A DNA stretch of 64,000 bases from Diphasiastrum complanatum (Eukaryota; Streptophyta; Lycopodiopsida; Lycopodiales; Lycopodiaceae): NCBI GenBank assembly GCA_029204225.1, contig CM055092.1:12838476-12902475 (forward strand). Direction: 5' to 3'. The position numbers and the translations under genes were made by a program. Shown here in pieces: positions 24,510 to 37,400 of the stretch (its first letter is position 1; each line of letters opens with the position of its first letter). Under the pieces are notes generated by a model, which was not told where the DNA came from, made no database searches, and saw only the letters and a list, made by a program, of their open reading frames with translations.

Positions 24510-27500
24510 AAGAAAGAAAGAAAGATCTTTATTAATGTCCATGAAATACCCTAGGGTACAAAGGACTAATAAAAAGGTACATGTCAAGTATGCACAGTGG
24601 GAGCGTAAAAGCTCTACCACCTAAAAAGAAACAATAACTGCAAAAACAAGAAACTAGTGACTGACACAAACATAGTCTATCATCATGGTACAATAGATGT
24701 CTCCGTCTGTAAAATAATGGCGTAAAGTATGCTATGACACTGCCGCTGAACGAACTGCGGGCCTCTGTCTCTGAGTGGACTGTCTGTGTTGTCTCTGGTG
24801 CCGAGCAGTTGTAGGCTGTGTGGCCTGTGGGCTGGCTGTCTCTCTGGACGTCTACACTGTCTCTATCGTCTCTGTATGGAAGCACCTAGAATCTCAGCCT
24901 CTCCGTCAGAATCAATACTCTCCTGTCTCTGTCTCCGATGAGATAAGCACTTCTGGATACTCAGTTGTATCAAGGGGAAGGTGTCTGTGTCAAGCCTCAC
25001 CATATGCAAGTCTGACATCTCTCGAATCATCAGTGCAACACATCTGGAGTCCTCATACGATATCAAGGTAGAGTGTGACTGGGTGATCTCGAAACAGGCA
25101 ATAATATCTCCCCCGAATCTCATAGTAAGCAGGGCATCTGAAGAGAAAATGACACTCATCCTCTACCTCGTGTGTATCACACATACCACAAATCCGAGCC
25201 TCACGCGGGGTGCCACTATATCTGCCAGTTTCAATGGCTAGCTGGTGAGAGGAAACCCGAAACTGACCCAACATTGTCCGCAGTCTATGTGAGATACTCT
25301 CCACCAGATAACCAAGTAAAATAGGATATCCAAGAGGATCTCGGGATAAAAACTGTGCACGATAAAGCTCAGTCTTCGTCCCCGACGAACCCAGCCAAGT
25401 GCTCTGAAGATACACCCTATACAGATGGCCCCAAACATACTGATGAGTACCAGCTGGTAAGTCAATAATATGAATACCCAATGTGGAAAGGAGACGACAA
25501 GCCTGGGAGTACCATGAGAAGGAGCGTCCCTCAGAATGTTAAGTGCTGGGATGATGACAAAGGTGTTGCAGCATAGTGTGTGTCACCACCCTGGAGATCC
25601 TCCAGTCGTTGTATAAATGTGACAATATGGAACAGTGCCTCTAGCTGAATGGGGGGGGACGGCAAACTCTGCCAGTATAATATGATGTGGTACAGAGGGC
25701 TTAGCCCGTATCATCCGAGATAGCATATGGGTCTGGATTCGTGAGATGCGTGCCCACTCGGTGGCCGTCAAGCCAATACTCCATGTCTTTGTTGCGTACA
25801 GGGCAGAGGGGACTACCATAGTGTCAAAGAGTCGACACTTACTAGTCGCATCCCTAATGTGTGAGCTGAAACACAATCTCTCGAAATCTACCAATGAAGA
25901 ATAGCCCTTCCGTAACCGGGAAACTGCCGCCTGCCGGATGTTGAAAGTGGGACCAGAGAATGCCACGCCCAGATATGTGTAGGAGTCAACTACCTCAAGT
26001 GGATGACCATCCGTAAAAGCTCCTGCCACATCAGATCTGGAGGTGTTAAACACCATAACCTTGGTCTTGGCCACATTCATTGAGAGCCCCGACTGTATAC
26101 AAAAAGAATGAAGCGCATCCAAATGCCGCTGCAGGCCTTCCCAAGTCCTCGAGAGTAAAACCACATCATCAACATGTAGTAGGATAGCAATAATGAGGTC
26201 ACCCAATGTACAACCCTCTCCTCCATTTGCTGTATAACATGCTCAAGCTCATCTATGTATAAACCGAAGAGAGTAGGTGAAAGTGGACACCCCTGCTTAA
26301 CCCCAATCGTACTCTCTACCTCTGGCGATATAACCCCTGATATTCGGATCCGGCCAATAACTCGTCTGTACAATGCCACAACTGCCTGTATGATATCCTC
26401 CTGGAATCCACGATCCCGAAGCCTCTGTATCAATAAATGTCTAGGCACAAATTCAAAGGCTTTGCGGAAATCCACAAAGCAGCAGTAAACATGCTCTCTT
26501 CTAGCCTTAGCCTCCTCCATGATGGACCTCAAGGTGAAATATGATCCAATGTAGTATATCCTGGTCTGAAGCCAGCTTGGCCAATGGCATGAAGGGCTCT
26601 GGTATCCATCTCTATACTGATCTCTGACTAAAGAATAGAACCATAAACTTTGGCAAAGAGGTGGCCAATCATGATGGTACGATAGTTGTCGACTTTCATG
26701 GGATCGCCGCCTTTATGGATAGGATGGATAAGGTTTGTAGACCAAGGGGAGGGGAAACCAGATGTGATAGCACAATTGAATAGGATATAGAGGAAAGGTG
26801 GGAGGATGTCAGCAGCATGCTTCAAAAGTTCAGCCTCTAATTCGTCGATGTCTTTGGCTTTATGTAAGTTTAATCGTTTGATGGCCTCTTCTACCATGTC
26901 TAGGGAGAACATATCAGAGGTATATGTGGATGGGTGTGTGGGGAGTGGAGGTGCATCAGGTACAGTGTACAACGATGTGGCATAGGTCACCCATGTGTTA
27001 AGACCTGCGATCCGGGGCGGAGGTGCTCGTGGGAGGAATTTTTTCCAAAAGGATTTCAACGAAGAGCTAAAGAGAAGGTCCATCATCTTCCTTCCCTGGC
27101 CGATCTCATATGCAATTTTCTTTTTCCGGGTGGTCCTACGATATACACGAGATAAGTCCTTTACCAGGTGGGGAAGGTGGCGGCGTGTATAAATCAAATC
27201 CAAGTGAAGGTGGTTGCACTCTTGGTCATACCATGGGTTATGTGACCGACAATGTCGTAGGTGCTTGGGCTTTGGGGACGGGAATGCAAGGGATGCAGCG
27301 GTATGCATGGTCCGGACAAGAAAAAGAGATTGGTCCGCTAAGGTATGCTCGTAGGGGAAGTGGGTCAGAAGTTCGGATAAGGCTTCCTTGTACAAGGGAG
27401 AGTTTTGAGGATTATAGCGATATACGATCTTCCCATTAGGGATTAACATGCGAGTGTGCGGAGTGCAAAGAAGGCCAATAGAGAGAGAGAGAGAGAGGCA

Positions 27501-28448
27501 TGAGTGATCAGATAGGGTGGTGCGGTGAACTCAGAAGGATGAAATGGAGGGAAGGGGAGAGATGGCGATCCCATGAAATAGTCAACAACACTATGTCCTC
27601 CACTGTGTGGAAAACAAGTATAGTCACCTGAAGGCCACTGCAGTAGGCCATTATAAATGGCCAATCCATGAGCCGAGCCCAACTGAAGCATCTGCTCTCC
27701 ATATGCAATAATTGGACCCTCTGCAGCTAATCGTCGTCGAAGGCCAAGATCATCCCAGTCTAAAGCATGTATCCGCTGCGGATCGTCCTCTGCTCGATGG
27801 AACTCCGTCTACCTAGACCCAATCCGGGCATTAAAGTCCTCAGCTAAAACAATATATCCCCACTCCTCGTATATAATAATGTCTGAGGAGATATCCATGT
27901 AAGGTGACTCCTCATCTAATGTGCAAACTGATGTGTCCGGTGGAAAATAACAAATGGCCATAAAGAGGTCTCGGTCAGGTTCATCAAAGTCCAGTCCACC
28001 CGAATCCAAATATATCTAGCTCGCTCATCAGTATGTACCAACTCGATCCAAGGCTGAATGAAGTCTCGGACTAGGCAAGCCACCCCACCTGATCTGTCAA
28101 TGCTCTCGTCGCCCTCCAATATGCAGAGAACCAACAAAAACCCTCAACAGCCGGTAGTCCCCTCTCTGGACTCTCGTGTGTCTCTATGAGTAAATCTCTG
28201 AAATCCCCTGTTGTAGCTGAAGAGTGAATACCATTGCAGTTCCATAAGCTCAACCGCAATGCTCTAGAAAGAGCCCCCGAACCGCTACCTAGTCCGGGGG
28301 GACTTACTCCCTATTTATCAGGATTTGAAAATATTATCTCAAGTATTCTTTTGTAGTTTTTGGGCATATGCAGAAAACTTACTAGAAACCGTCTGTAGGG
28401 GTTGTTAGATTATATGTTCCTACAGCTTCAGCCTGTGGATTAGGGTTT

Positions 28449-28498
<50 letters not shown>

Positions 28499-31400
28499 CA
28501 TCGCGATGGTGGCTCGTTGATCCTCCGCCTGTCTTCCGCTCTACTGTCCATCGCGACTGGCCTCCACTGTGGCACTGCACCTTCTGCATGGCCCGCTGAC
28601 CTACTGCCTCACGCTGCTGGACGCTGGTACAGCCCGCTGACCCCTGCTGTCCGCTGATCTATTGCTTATGGCCAGGAAAGGATAGGGGAGCCCACGCTCC
28701 CCCCCCTCACGCCCTTCTGCCCCTCCAGCACTGGCCCCCTCTTCACCGCTAGGCACTTCTGTCTCTGCTCCTCCAGCGCTGGCCATTCCTTCATCGCTGT
28801 CCACCATCGCTGATGAGCCGCTACACACCAGCGCTGCAGAATCTGGTCATAATGATGCTTCCATCGCTACGGATGGAGCCTCCACCTCTAATGTCGGTGA
28901 TGGTTTGTGCGGTGAGAAAGAGAAAGTGTCAGATTTACCTACGGATATGGCAACTTCTATCCACACAACCTGCCCACCATCTGCTCGCTCCTCTCCTCTT
29001 TCTTGCTTCCAGAAATCTATACACCTGCCAAATCATTTGAGCAGTACATTCTCTCCTACATCAAGCAGATCAAACAAGAATCCAGCTCTCTACGAAAAGA
29101 AATGGGACAGCTTCAAGCGACCATTCAATCTATGTCCGCCGAAAGGGAAATCCTGCTAACCCGGATCATTTCGTTGGAGGCAGCAGTCAGCAAGCACGGA
29201 GAACCTACAAGGATTCAAGAGTTAGAAGAAAAGATAGAGCAACACAAGGCTGAGACAAAAACTTGGGCTTCCCTTTTCAAAGAAGGCAATAAGGAAGGTA
29301 CACCTTCCTTCAATAGGGTCATTTCAGCCACCATATCTGAAGAGCGAATGCGGGAGTACAAATCCCTGAATATAAGGGTCCGAGGGGTTGAAGACACTAA
29401 TGATCCAATGACCGAAGCAACCAGCTTTCTTTCAAGTACACTTTCCCACCACTCTCAAGGATTGGATAGAGAGACCCTGTTACACTCATTGTTTGCTTCA
29501 CGCATTTGGAAGAACGACGGGCAACCCTCAAACTTCGGGCCAAGCTTAGAGGTACACTCATATTTATGGACGATGATCTCACTCCCATGTAGGTTGCCGA
29601 TCGGAAGAATGAGGCAAAAGCTTTGGGGAAGAGAGTAATTTATCGGGACGGTAAGGCTCGGTACAATTTGGGCAAGAGCAAGATCAAAGCTTACAATTTG
29701 CACCCTTTACACAAAAATATATCAATACAATAGTCACAAGAAAATAGTTGTGAACCAAACCATATTTGCCAAGCCAAAAAAAAAACATCAAGAAGCACAA
29801 CACAACTGTCAAAGATATATAAATAAAGTACAACTACAGAAACCAAATGATATTTTGCCAAGTAAAAGTAACTGCCCATACTCACGTGCTTGCAAGGTCA
29901 ATCGAAAGTCCCCAAATTTCCACCTTGCAGTTGGTTCAAATTTAATGATCCAATAAGGATGGGATGTAATGCTACTGATGTCGTTGTACCAGAAAATATA
30001 CAACATGTGAAAGAATCGTCTATAGTGGGAGCATAAAACATCTTAGATATAGCAAACAACCTACACTAATACTTGATATCATTGATAAATAAATCATAGC
30101 GAGCAAATCATAATGATGCATAACAAGTCGCCACATCAATTCCAAAGTAGATGCATAACTACTTGTACTTGGCAAAAAAACTAATAGACAATGAGAATTT
30201 GAGCACTCGTTGACCAAGATCAAAGTGGTCATCTTTTGTGTGGATCAATATATTTTCTACATCTTCATATTGAGATTGGCGTGTATGCATCATATCTTGT
30301 ATAGGAGGTGCTAAAGGAACCTATACTCAAACTTGGCTTAGTGGCTAGGAGAATAGCTACTTATTCACACTAGACTCGATGTCTTCTAGTGAAATCATCA
30401 TGTGGAAAAGTATGAAGCGATATATCTTGACATTAAATGCTTGCAATTTAAAACTCCATGTAAACGATCAAAGAGATGGTATTCAATGTGACCAAGGGGG
30501 GGGGGGGCGCGCACACACACACAATAGCACTAGAAACGATAACTATTGACATTCACCAAGCGACATAAGAGACAGTGAACACGTCTGCACCTTAAAGTAC
30601 CATTTGTCTTAAGAAAAAGCTAAATATAACACAAAAACAGTTCAAAAAGAGCTCAAAGTAATTTTTCCCTTGATCGAAGGATCTTTAGGACTCTGAATTA
30701 CTCAAAACCAAGAGGAAATGCAAAAGATATTTTGAGTCTCCTTGCAAGTTGCTTGAATCTTCAATTTTGAGAAATCACAATTGCATCATTGATCACTTCT
30801 ATTTCAAGTTGCTTGAATCTTCAATTTTGAGAAATCACAATTGCATCATTGATCACTTCTATTGAAAAATCACAATTGCATCATTGATCACTTAGTCAAT
30901 TTTGATAAATCACAATTGCATCATTGATCACTTCTATTTCAAATTTCAGCCAAGATTGTACTTCTTGCTATCTGCTATCTAGGTTACCTCCTGAGTCTTC
31001 AATCTAAATTCTATTATCTTGGGCACTTTCCAACAGCTGCAAATTTCTTCATGCGTGACCTATGACTCGATCTGCATCACAAGCTTGGGCTGCTCAGTAG
31101 GATTCAAAGAGTAGTTTCGATAGCTCTGCCGAGGAGACCGAGGAGAGTAAGGGGTCTCCGTCTTTTGAGGCCTCAGAGGGTGGGGATGATGATGATGACG
31201 ACGACGACAATGATGAGCAGGAGGCTACGAGGCCACTCACCCATCCAATAGAATAGAACATGCAATCACTCTCTCCCTAGCAACCCTACAGCTAATCTTA
31301 GCAACAGGAATCACTCAAAATGATGCACTATAGCGTCCAAACAAAGCAAGGAAAAAAAGGGTGGAAAAAAGCTTCAACAAGTTGCTTTGCTTGCAAATCC

Positions 31401-34400
31401 CCGCATAATCACTACTGCCTTCTTCTATGTGCTACATTCACCTTGCACTCACCATGTAGCAACCCTACAGCCAATCTTAGCAACAGGAATCACCCAAAAT
31501 CATGCACTATAGCCTCCAAACAAAGCGAGGAAAAGAAGGGTGGAAAAAAGCTTCAACAAGTTGCTTTGCTTGCAAATCCCTGCATTATCACTACTGCCTT
31601 CTTCTATGTGCTACATTCACCTTGAACTCATCATGGCCTTCATGATTACCATCAACGATTACAATTATGATTACAATACAACAATTACAATCTGCATAAT
31701 TACAATACAATGGTTAAATTGCATGCTCTCCTTCCTCATTTCTACACTGAAAGTGGGACGCTATCTTTGCGGAGGGTGGACAATCAAAAGCAGTTTTTTT
31801 TACCTATGGTCCATAATCTCATCTTTCAGAAGTCTAGTAGTACTTGTGTAAGCATTTCGGCCCGCAATGCTATTTTCATTCACCCAAAACACCAACATTT
31901 ATTAAAGCTTTTACTGATAATATTTGACAGTTGGCTAAGTGACAATGGCCCAGATTAGTAGGTCATTGACCTGATGCTAATTGGGTTCTACTAACCTATC
32001 AATAACCCAAGGGGGGCCATTTATGATCGTTTGAGATTGAGAGCTTAATCAAGATCTAAGCTAGCATAGATTAGCCTTAAGCAAGGATTGATTATAAGAT
32101 TGATAGATGTATTTATATTCTCTAAGGGCCCACATTGGAGCCAGGTTTGCAAGGTCTAATAAATACTGCTCTCTAACACTTTCATTCTTGCCCAATACAA
32201 ATGTTTAAAAAGTTCAAAACACAGGTATTTAGGTAGGATATGCACAAATCTCCAAGCCGGAGATTTAGCTGGCTGCTAGGCTCATAGAAATTTCAAAATT
32301 GTAATCTTTATACAGACTTGAAAAAAGTTTTAACAAATATCTCAATGGCAATTGAATATAAAACATTGTATACGGTAGGAAGATAACACCAATCAGGCAG
32401 AAAAGCATCTCTTACAATTTCTTTGACTAGCTTCTGAAGCTTTTGCTTTGCCGGAAGAGAACATTCTTAACAAAGGAGCATACTTCTTTGTTCGTCCCTT
32501 CAAAATATTCTGCCAAATTTGAGAAAGCCAATTAAAAAAACCCATCAAAATGGAAAAAGTGTGCATTTTAAGTATCAAAGATCCTGAATTTCAATGAGCG
32601 ACCAAGAAACTTCATACATCTTCATAAAGCGTTTGGATGAAAGTAATGATGATTACCATGTCATGATCTACAGGAAGAGAGGGTATACAGTGCTTCAGAA
32701 CTCGAGTCATAACCATACACAGAAAACTCCCATCTGTAATCATTCGTTGAGGAACATTTTTCTGGCATCCAAAATTGTAACATGCAAAAAGAACTCCTAA
32801 GGAAACTGAATTGTCTGGCCATTATCGCATAGACAATCTGTTGAAATTTAGTTTAGCAAGCATACAGAACACTTTTTGAGAAAAAAATTTAAGAGCTTTT
32901 TCCACAAGGAAAATGTGCAATCCTAGACAGGACATGATTTCAAAAAATATGAGAAGCCATTCACCTCAAACCACTTATATATTTCTAAAGCTTCTTGGTT
33001 CCTATCCAAAGCTTCTCGCAAATGCTTCTCAAGGGGGGCCATCTGCAAAAACAGCTCATTACAAATCATTATGAATCAGTAAGGTTGCACTTTTCAATTA
33101 AAATGTTTCAAAATAAATCGAAAGCCGATTAAATGTCCAACTTGCAGGCCTCTAGTTATGTCTTTGCAAACATGATACTTTGAATTGAAATACATCAAAA
33201 ATGGTAAGCTACTAAATTAAAGCGTTACGGCAATATCCAGATATTTTAAAGGAGGAAGCGTTTGCTTTGCAACAACAGACCAGCCTGGAAATAAAGAAAC
33301 AGTATTTACTATTAACTCAATTCACTTTTTAGGAACATAAGCGACTTTGGATCGATCAGTCGCTTACTTCCTATAAAATAAATTGGATTAAGTATCTTTA
33401 TGAGTTCCATCCTCATCAAAGATTACATCCCGCTTATGATGACTTTCTTACACTCCAAGTCATACAACTTGTATCCCTTCTTTTGAATATCATATCGAAG
33501 GAATAAACACTAGGTCGCCTTAGAATCCAATTTGCTCCTTGAATCTCTAGGTATATGAGCAAAACACCCTTAAATGACTTACATCTGGTTTCTATCCCGT
33601 GTAAGCTTCCTCTGGAGTTCGATTCTCTACAACCTTTGTAGGACTTCGATTCAAAAGATAAACCGTTGTCTTAACTGATTCACCCCAAAACCTATTTGAC
33701 AGATTCTTACTCTTGAGCATACTCCTTGCAGTTTCCACTATAGACCGGTTCTTTCTTTCCGCAACTCCAATTTGTTGAGGAGTGTCCGTGCTTGCAAATT
33801 GTCTCTTTATACCATGATCCTTGCAAAACACCTGAAATTCCGTAGAAAGATACTCTCCCTCTTTGTCCGAGCGTAGAATCTTAAATTGTCTATCTATTTC
33901 TTTCTCCACCTGTGTCTTAAACCATGTGAAATGCTTCAACCTTATTCTTGAGAAGATAAATCCATTTCTTCCTAGAATAGTCATCAACAAACACCATGAA
34001 GTAACTTTTTCCCCCATAAGACTGAGTTCTCATAGGACCAAACAAATCTGTATGAATAAGTTCTAGAACATTTCTCGCCCTGAATGTACTAGATGGAAAT
34101 TTCTTCACATAATGTTTCCCTCAGACACAACCTTCACAAACCTTGTCATCAGAAACAACTTGAGGTAAACCTGTACCATGTTGTATTTCCTCAAGACTTG
34201 TAGACCTTTGAAATTCATATTTCCAAACCTTTCATGCCATAACTTACTCACTAATCCAATATCCACAACACTTGCATGATAACCCACCACCTAAGCCTGA
34301 AGTTTGTACAACCTTCCTGCAAGTATTACCTCAACTACTACTTCATTATCTTTCCTCTTGATGAGACACCGCTCTCCATCAAATTGCACCACCATATGTT

Positions 34401-37400
34401 GCTTCGCAATAGCTGACTCTAAGAGTAAGTTTTTCTTGATTCCTGGTACATAAAGAACATCCTTTATGTCTCCAATCGTCCCTGAAGGTAGTTGAATCTG
34501 TACGTTTCCAACTCCTTTTATATCATATGCGTAGTTGTCTCCCAACTTAACATTTGATCCATCATCTAATTTTTGAAAATTAGATAGCCACTCTTCTAGG
34601 TATCATATGCTTCGAAGCTCTTGAATCAATAAACCAACACTCCTCTTCCTTCGAGAAGCCGCCAAAAAATGTCAATGCTGAAAAGAATTCATAGTCTTCA
34701 AGGTCCAAGGCACCTAACTTTGTATTAGGTCCTTTTTCTTCAGCAAAATTCCCATCCTGCTTTTTCTTGAACTTGTTGTGCCAGCATTCCTTTGCATAGT
34801 GCCCTGATTTTTTCGCAAACAAAGCAGTTTCCCTTTCGAACTACTTTTTTTCCATCTTCTGATCGATTTGATTTATTCTCCTACGTAGCTTGCTGCTTCT
34901 TCTTCTTCTTCCCTGTGCCACCCTTCTTGGAACTTTGGTCTTGCTTCTTTGCTAGGGATTGCATGTTATCGTTCATATTGACAATGTTTTGTCACCTCAT
35001 TTCCTCTTGTAGTAATATGGCATTCAGGTCATCGAAAGAAAGCCTCGTCACTCGTAACGATAGCATCATCACAAAATTCTGATAAGCCAAACGTAGGCTA
35101 TTAAGTACAATGGATCCCAACACTCAATCCTAAACACTTTCTCCAACCGCAATAAGTTGCCCTCTCAGATCTTTTACTCGAGTAAAGTGGTCCGTTACTG
35201 ATTCACCTATACCCATTTTCAATGTGAGTAGTTTATTAGTCAAGAACAAGATTCGTGATTGATTCACAGTCTCATACAAGTTCTTCAGTATATCCCAAGC
35301 CTCCTTGGGTCCAACAGCATCTCTGATGTGAGGAATGATCATGTCTTTAACTGATAAGTTGATGACTTTTCTCTCGACACCTGTGACGATTTCCCAATAA
35401 TCTCAATTCTAGAGAATATTTTGCATCTTGAACTTCCATATGCTGTAATTCGTTCCATGTAGCTTGCTAGACTCCGGCAACACGGCATCATTCAATCCTG
35501 CCATTTTACTATTCTTTAGCAACTTGATTTTCCAGCAATTAGTATCTTACCACACTTTAGGGATTTGTCTTGTAACACTGCAATCTAATCTGATTCTAAT
35601 CTACATAAAGCCCTCTTTGCATAGTTGTTTCTAAGTTTAACGTTTATGGTTTAAGGGTTTAGGGTGCATCTATTGGCATTAAGCATTCGTGTTTGGCAGC
35701 TTCAGAGGTGTGAGAGCTTTTCCTTTTATCACCTATCAACATTGCATTGACTTTTGAACTTTCATTTAGGGTTTTAGGGTTTCTAGATCCATGTCTGTGG
35801 CGGCGGGACGAAGCATGTACGCAAAAGTGCAAGTCTCTCCAAGCTCGTGAAACCAAGAAGGCCGGTGTGTAGAATGAACCTCCCAACCATAGGCACCCCC
35901 TCTTTGAGTCCTCCTACCTGCTATTCCTGTCAACTGGCACATGGCATCCACCTGTGGGTGATCAGCCCACTTGGCATGCATGACCCGTGTGACCTGCGAA
36001 TATTGAGTGACTCATAGGGTACCACCCCCGTGCCCCGCCAAAGAGCTTGACCAGCTTGGTCACTCCGACTACTTGTCGGCTAGCATTTTATCACTAACGG
36101 CTAGGGTCCCGACGGTCAAAACACACCGCGTCTCTGACAGCTTGTCAGGCGGCCACACCGGATCACTGCTCATAACGCACCGGTCCCTACTTGGGACAGA
36201 TGTCCTCGTTGGTCACCGACCCTTGCCAATACTAGGCCTCATGCCCTCTGGTAACCGGCCATGCCGAGGTCAAGATAGAGCCATAACTGGGCTCTAACAA
36301 TCCTTCCCTCCTCTAGCAAGTCATCGGTCCTCGATGACAAACTCTGGGTAAGACTTCTGCAATGCCTGTCGCGTCTCCCAGGTAGCATTTGACAACGGAT
36401 GCCCTTTCCAAGTTACTAGATACTCTTGGAAGAGACAATTCCTCAATGGTCGTTCTCTTCGATCTAGGACTTCTTTTTGGCCCATGACCTGTGGTGTCTT
36501 TCTCCTCTAGAGGCACTAGACCTTCCACCAGGCTATCGCCATCGTGCAAACATTTCTTCAGTTTGCTAACATGAAATATTGGATGCACCTTGCATCCCCT
36601 AGGTAGATGTAGCTTATAAGCTACTTGGCTTTGTTCCCTTACCATCGGGCGTCTCAACAGTATACCGGTAATCAGATGGAACAGTAGCTAAGCGAAACTT
36701 CCTCACCACGCGAGAATTGATAATATTATGCGAGGAACTAGTGTAAAATAAGACGAGCACATCATGACCTTCCAGGTTCCCCCTCATGCGTATCAATTCA
36801 CTATCTGGAAACTGATAAGCTTCATGCGCCTTGGTGGACAAATAACAAACTGGTGCCTCTGGTACAAGCTTCCGCACCGAAATAGTCATGACACGACGAG
36901 TGTCCTCATGGTCACTTACCAACAAGTCATCCAAAATTTCCTCATCTTTGTCCTCATCTTGACGTTGCTGTAAAACATGGAGCTTCTTGTCTGTGCGTCG
37001 AGGACAATCTTTGAAAAGATGCTTGCCAAGATAGAAAAAGCATAATCCGTCTTTCTTGGCCTTTTCCTTTTGCTCTGGACTAAGGGGAGACTTGTCATAA
37101 GCACGACGAGCCATAGGAGATCCCGTCTTGCGCTTCAAAGTCTGATGCATCTGGATAGGATTCCTCTACAAAAAGCCTTTCTGACCAGCTTGGCCAGACT
37201 TTCTTCTGAGGCCAACTTGGCGATCCAGATTTAGTCTTGGTGCGCACATTACCTTCAAAGTTCAGAGTTGTAGCAACCGCCTCCTCTAAGGTCTTGCACT
37301 CTTCATTAAGCACTGAAGGCCTCAACACTTCACGAAGGCCAAATATGAACTTGTGGACTACTAACCACTCGGGAATCTCTTCTAGAATCTTGATAAGCGT

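Larger units (their letters stand above)
24505..29700 (-). mobile_element. LINE with apparently inverted 5' part, in eIF4G intron 10
   Basis: The main body (24,505-28,260) is on the minus strand. It has an AP-type endonuclease start (MRLSLWNCNGIHSSA), FMAICYFPPDT-like core and LAEDFNARIGSR (28,259-27,809). RT follows: DNYRTIMIGHLFAKVY, CFVDFRKAFEFVPRHLL, GVKQGCPLSPTLFGLYIDEL and LHVDDVVLLSRTWEG (27,449-26,090). A CGMC..H...DECHFLFRC zinc tail lies near 25,150 and the 3' end reads AATAAAGATC plus a TTTC/CT tail. The matching ORF1 lies on the opposite strand at 28,500-29,700. Frameshifts are many. The clade is uncertain, RTE-like in RT style but with a coiled-coil ORF1. Confidence 0.85.
29701..32415. 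other. eIF4G intron 10, part near exon 10
   Basis: No transposon was recognised. It holds two local tandem repeats (listed separately) and a G12 run followed by CGCGCACACACACA at 30,496-30,523. Confidence 0.5.

Noticed and set aside
30745-30940. Spaced repeats resembling a CRISPR array
   Set aside because: Units are directly adjacent and unequal in length. The genome is eukaryotic and there are no cas genes.
31320-31851. Cys/His-rich plus-strand ORFs of about 100 codons
   Set aside because: They are by-products of the 179-bp tandem repeat. The duplicated peptides simply mirror the DNA duplication.
15387-33042. W2 exons as a separate eIF5, eIF2B-epsilon or BZW gene
   Set aside because: There is no start codon context, no other domain of those proteins, and no promoter-like region. 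Strand, order, phases and the eIF4G-type HPPGL...LFDNFY block favour eIF4G.
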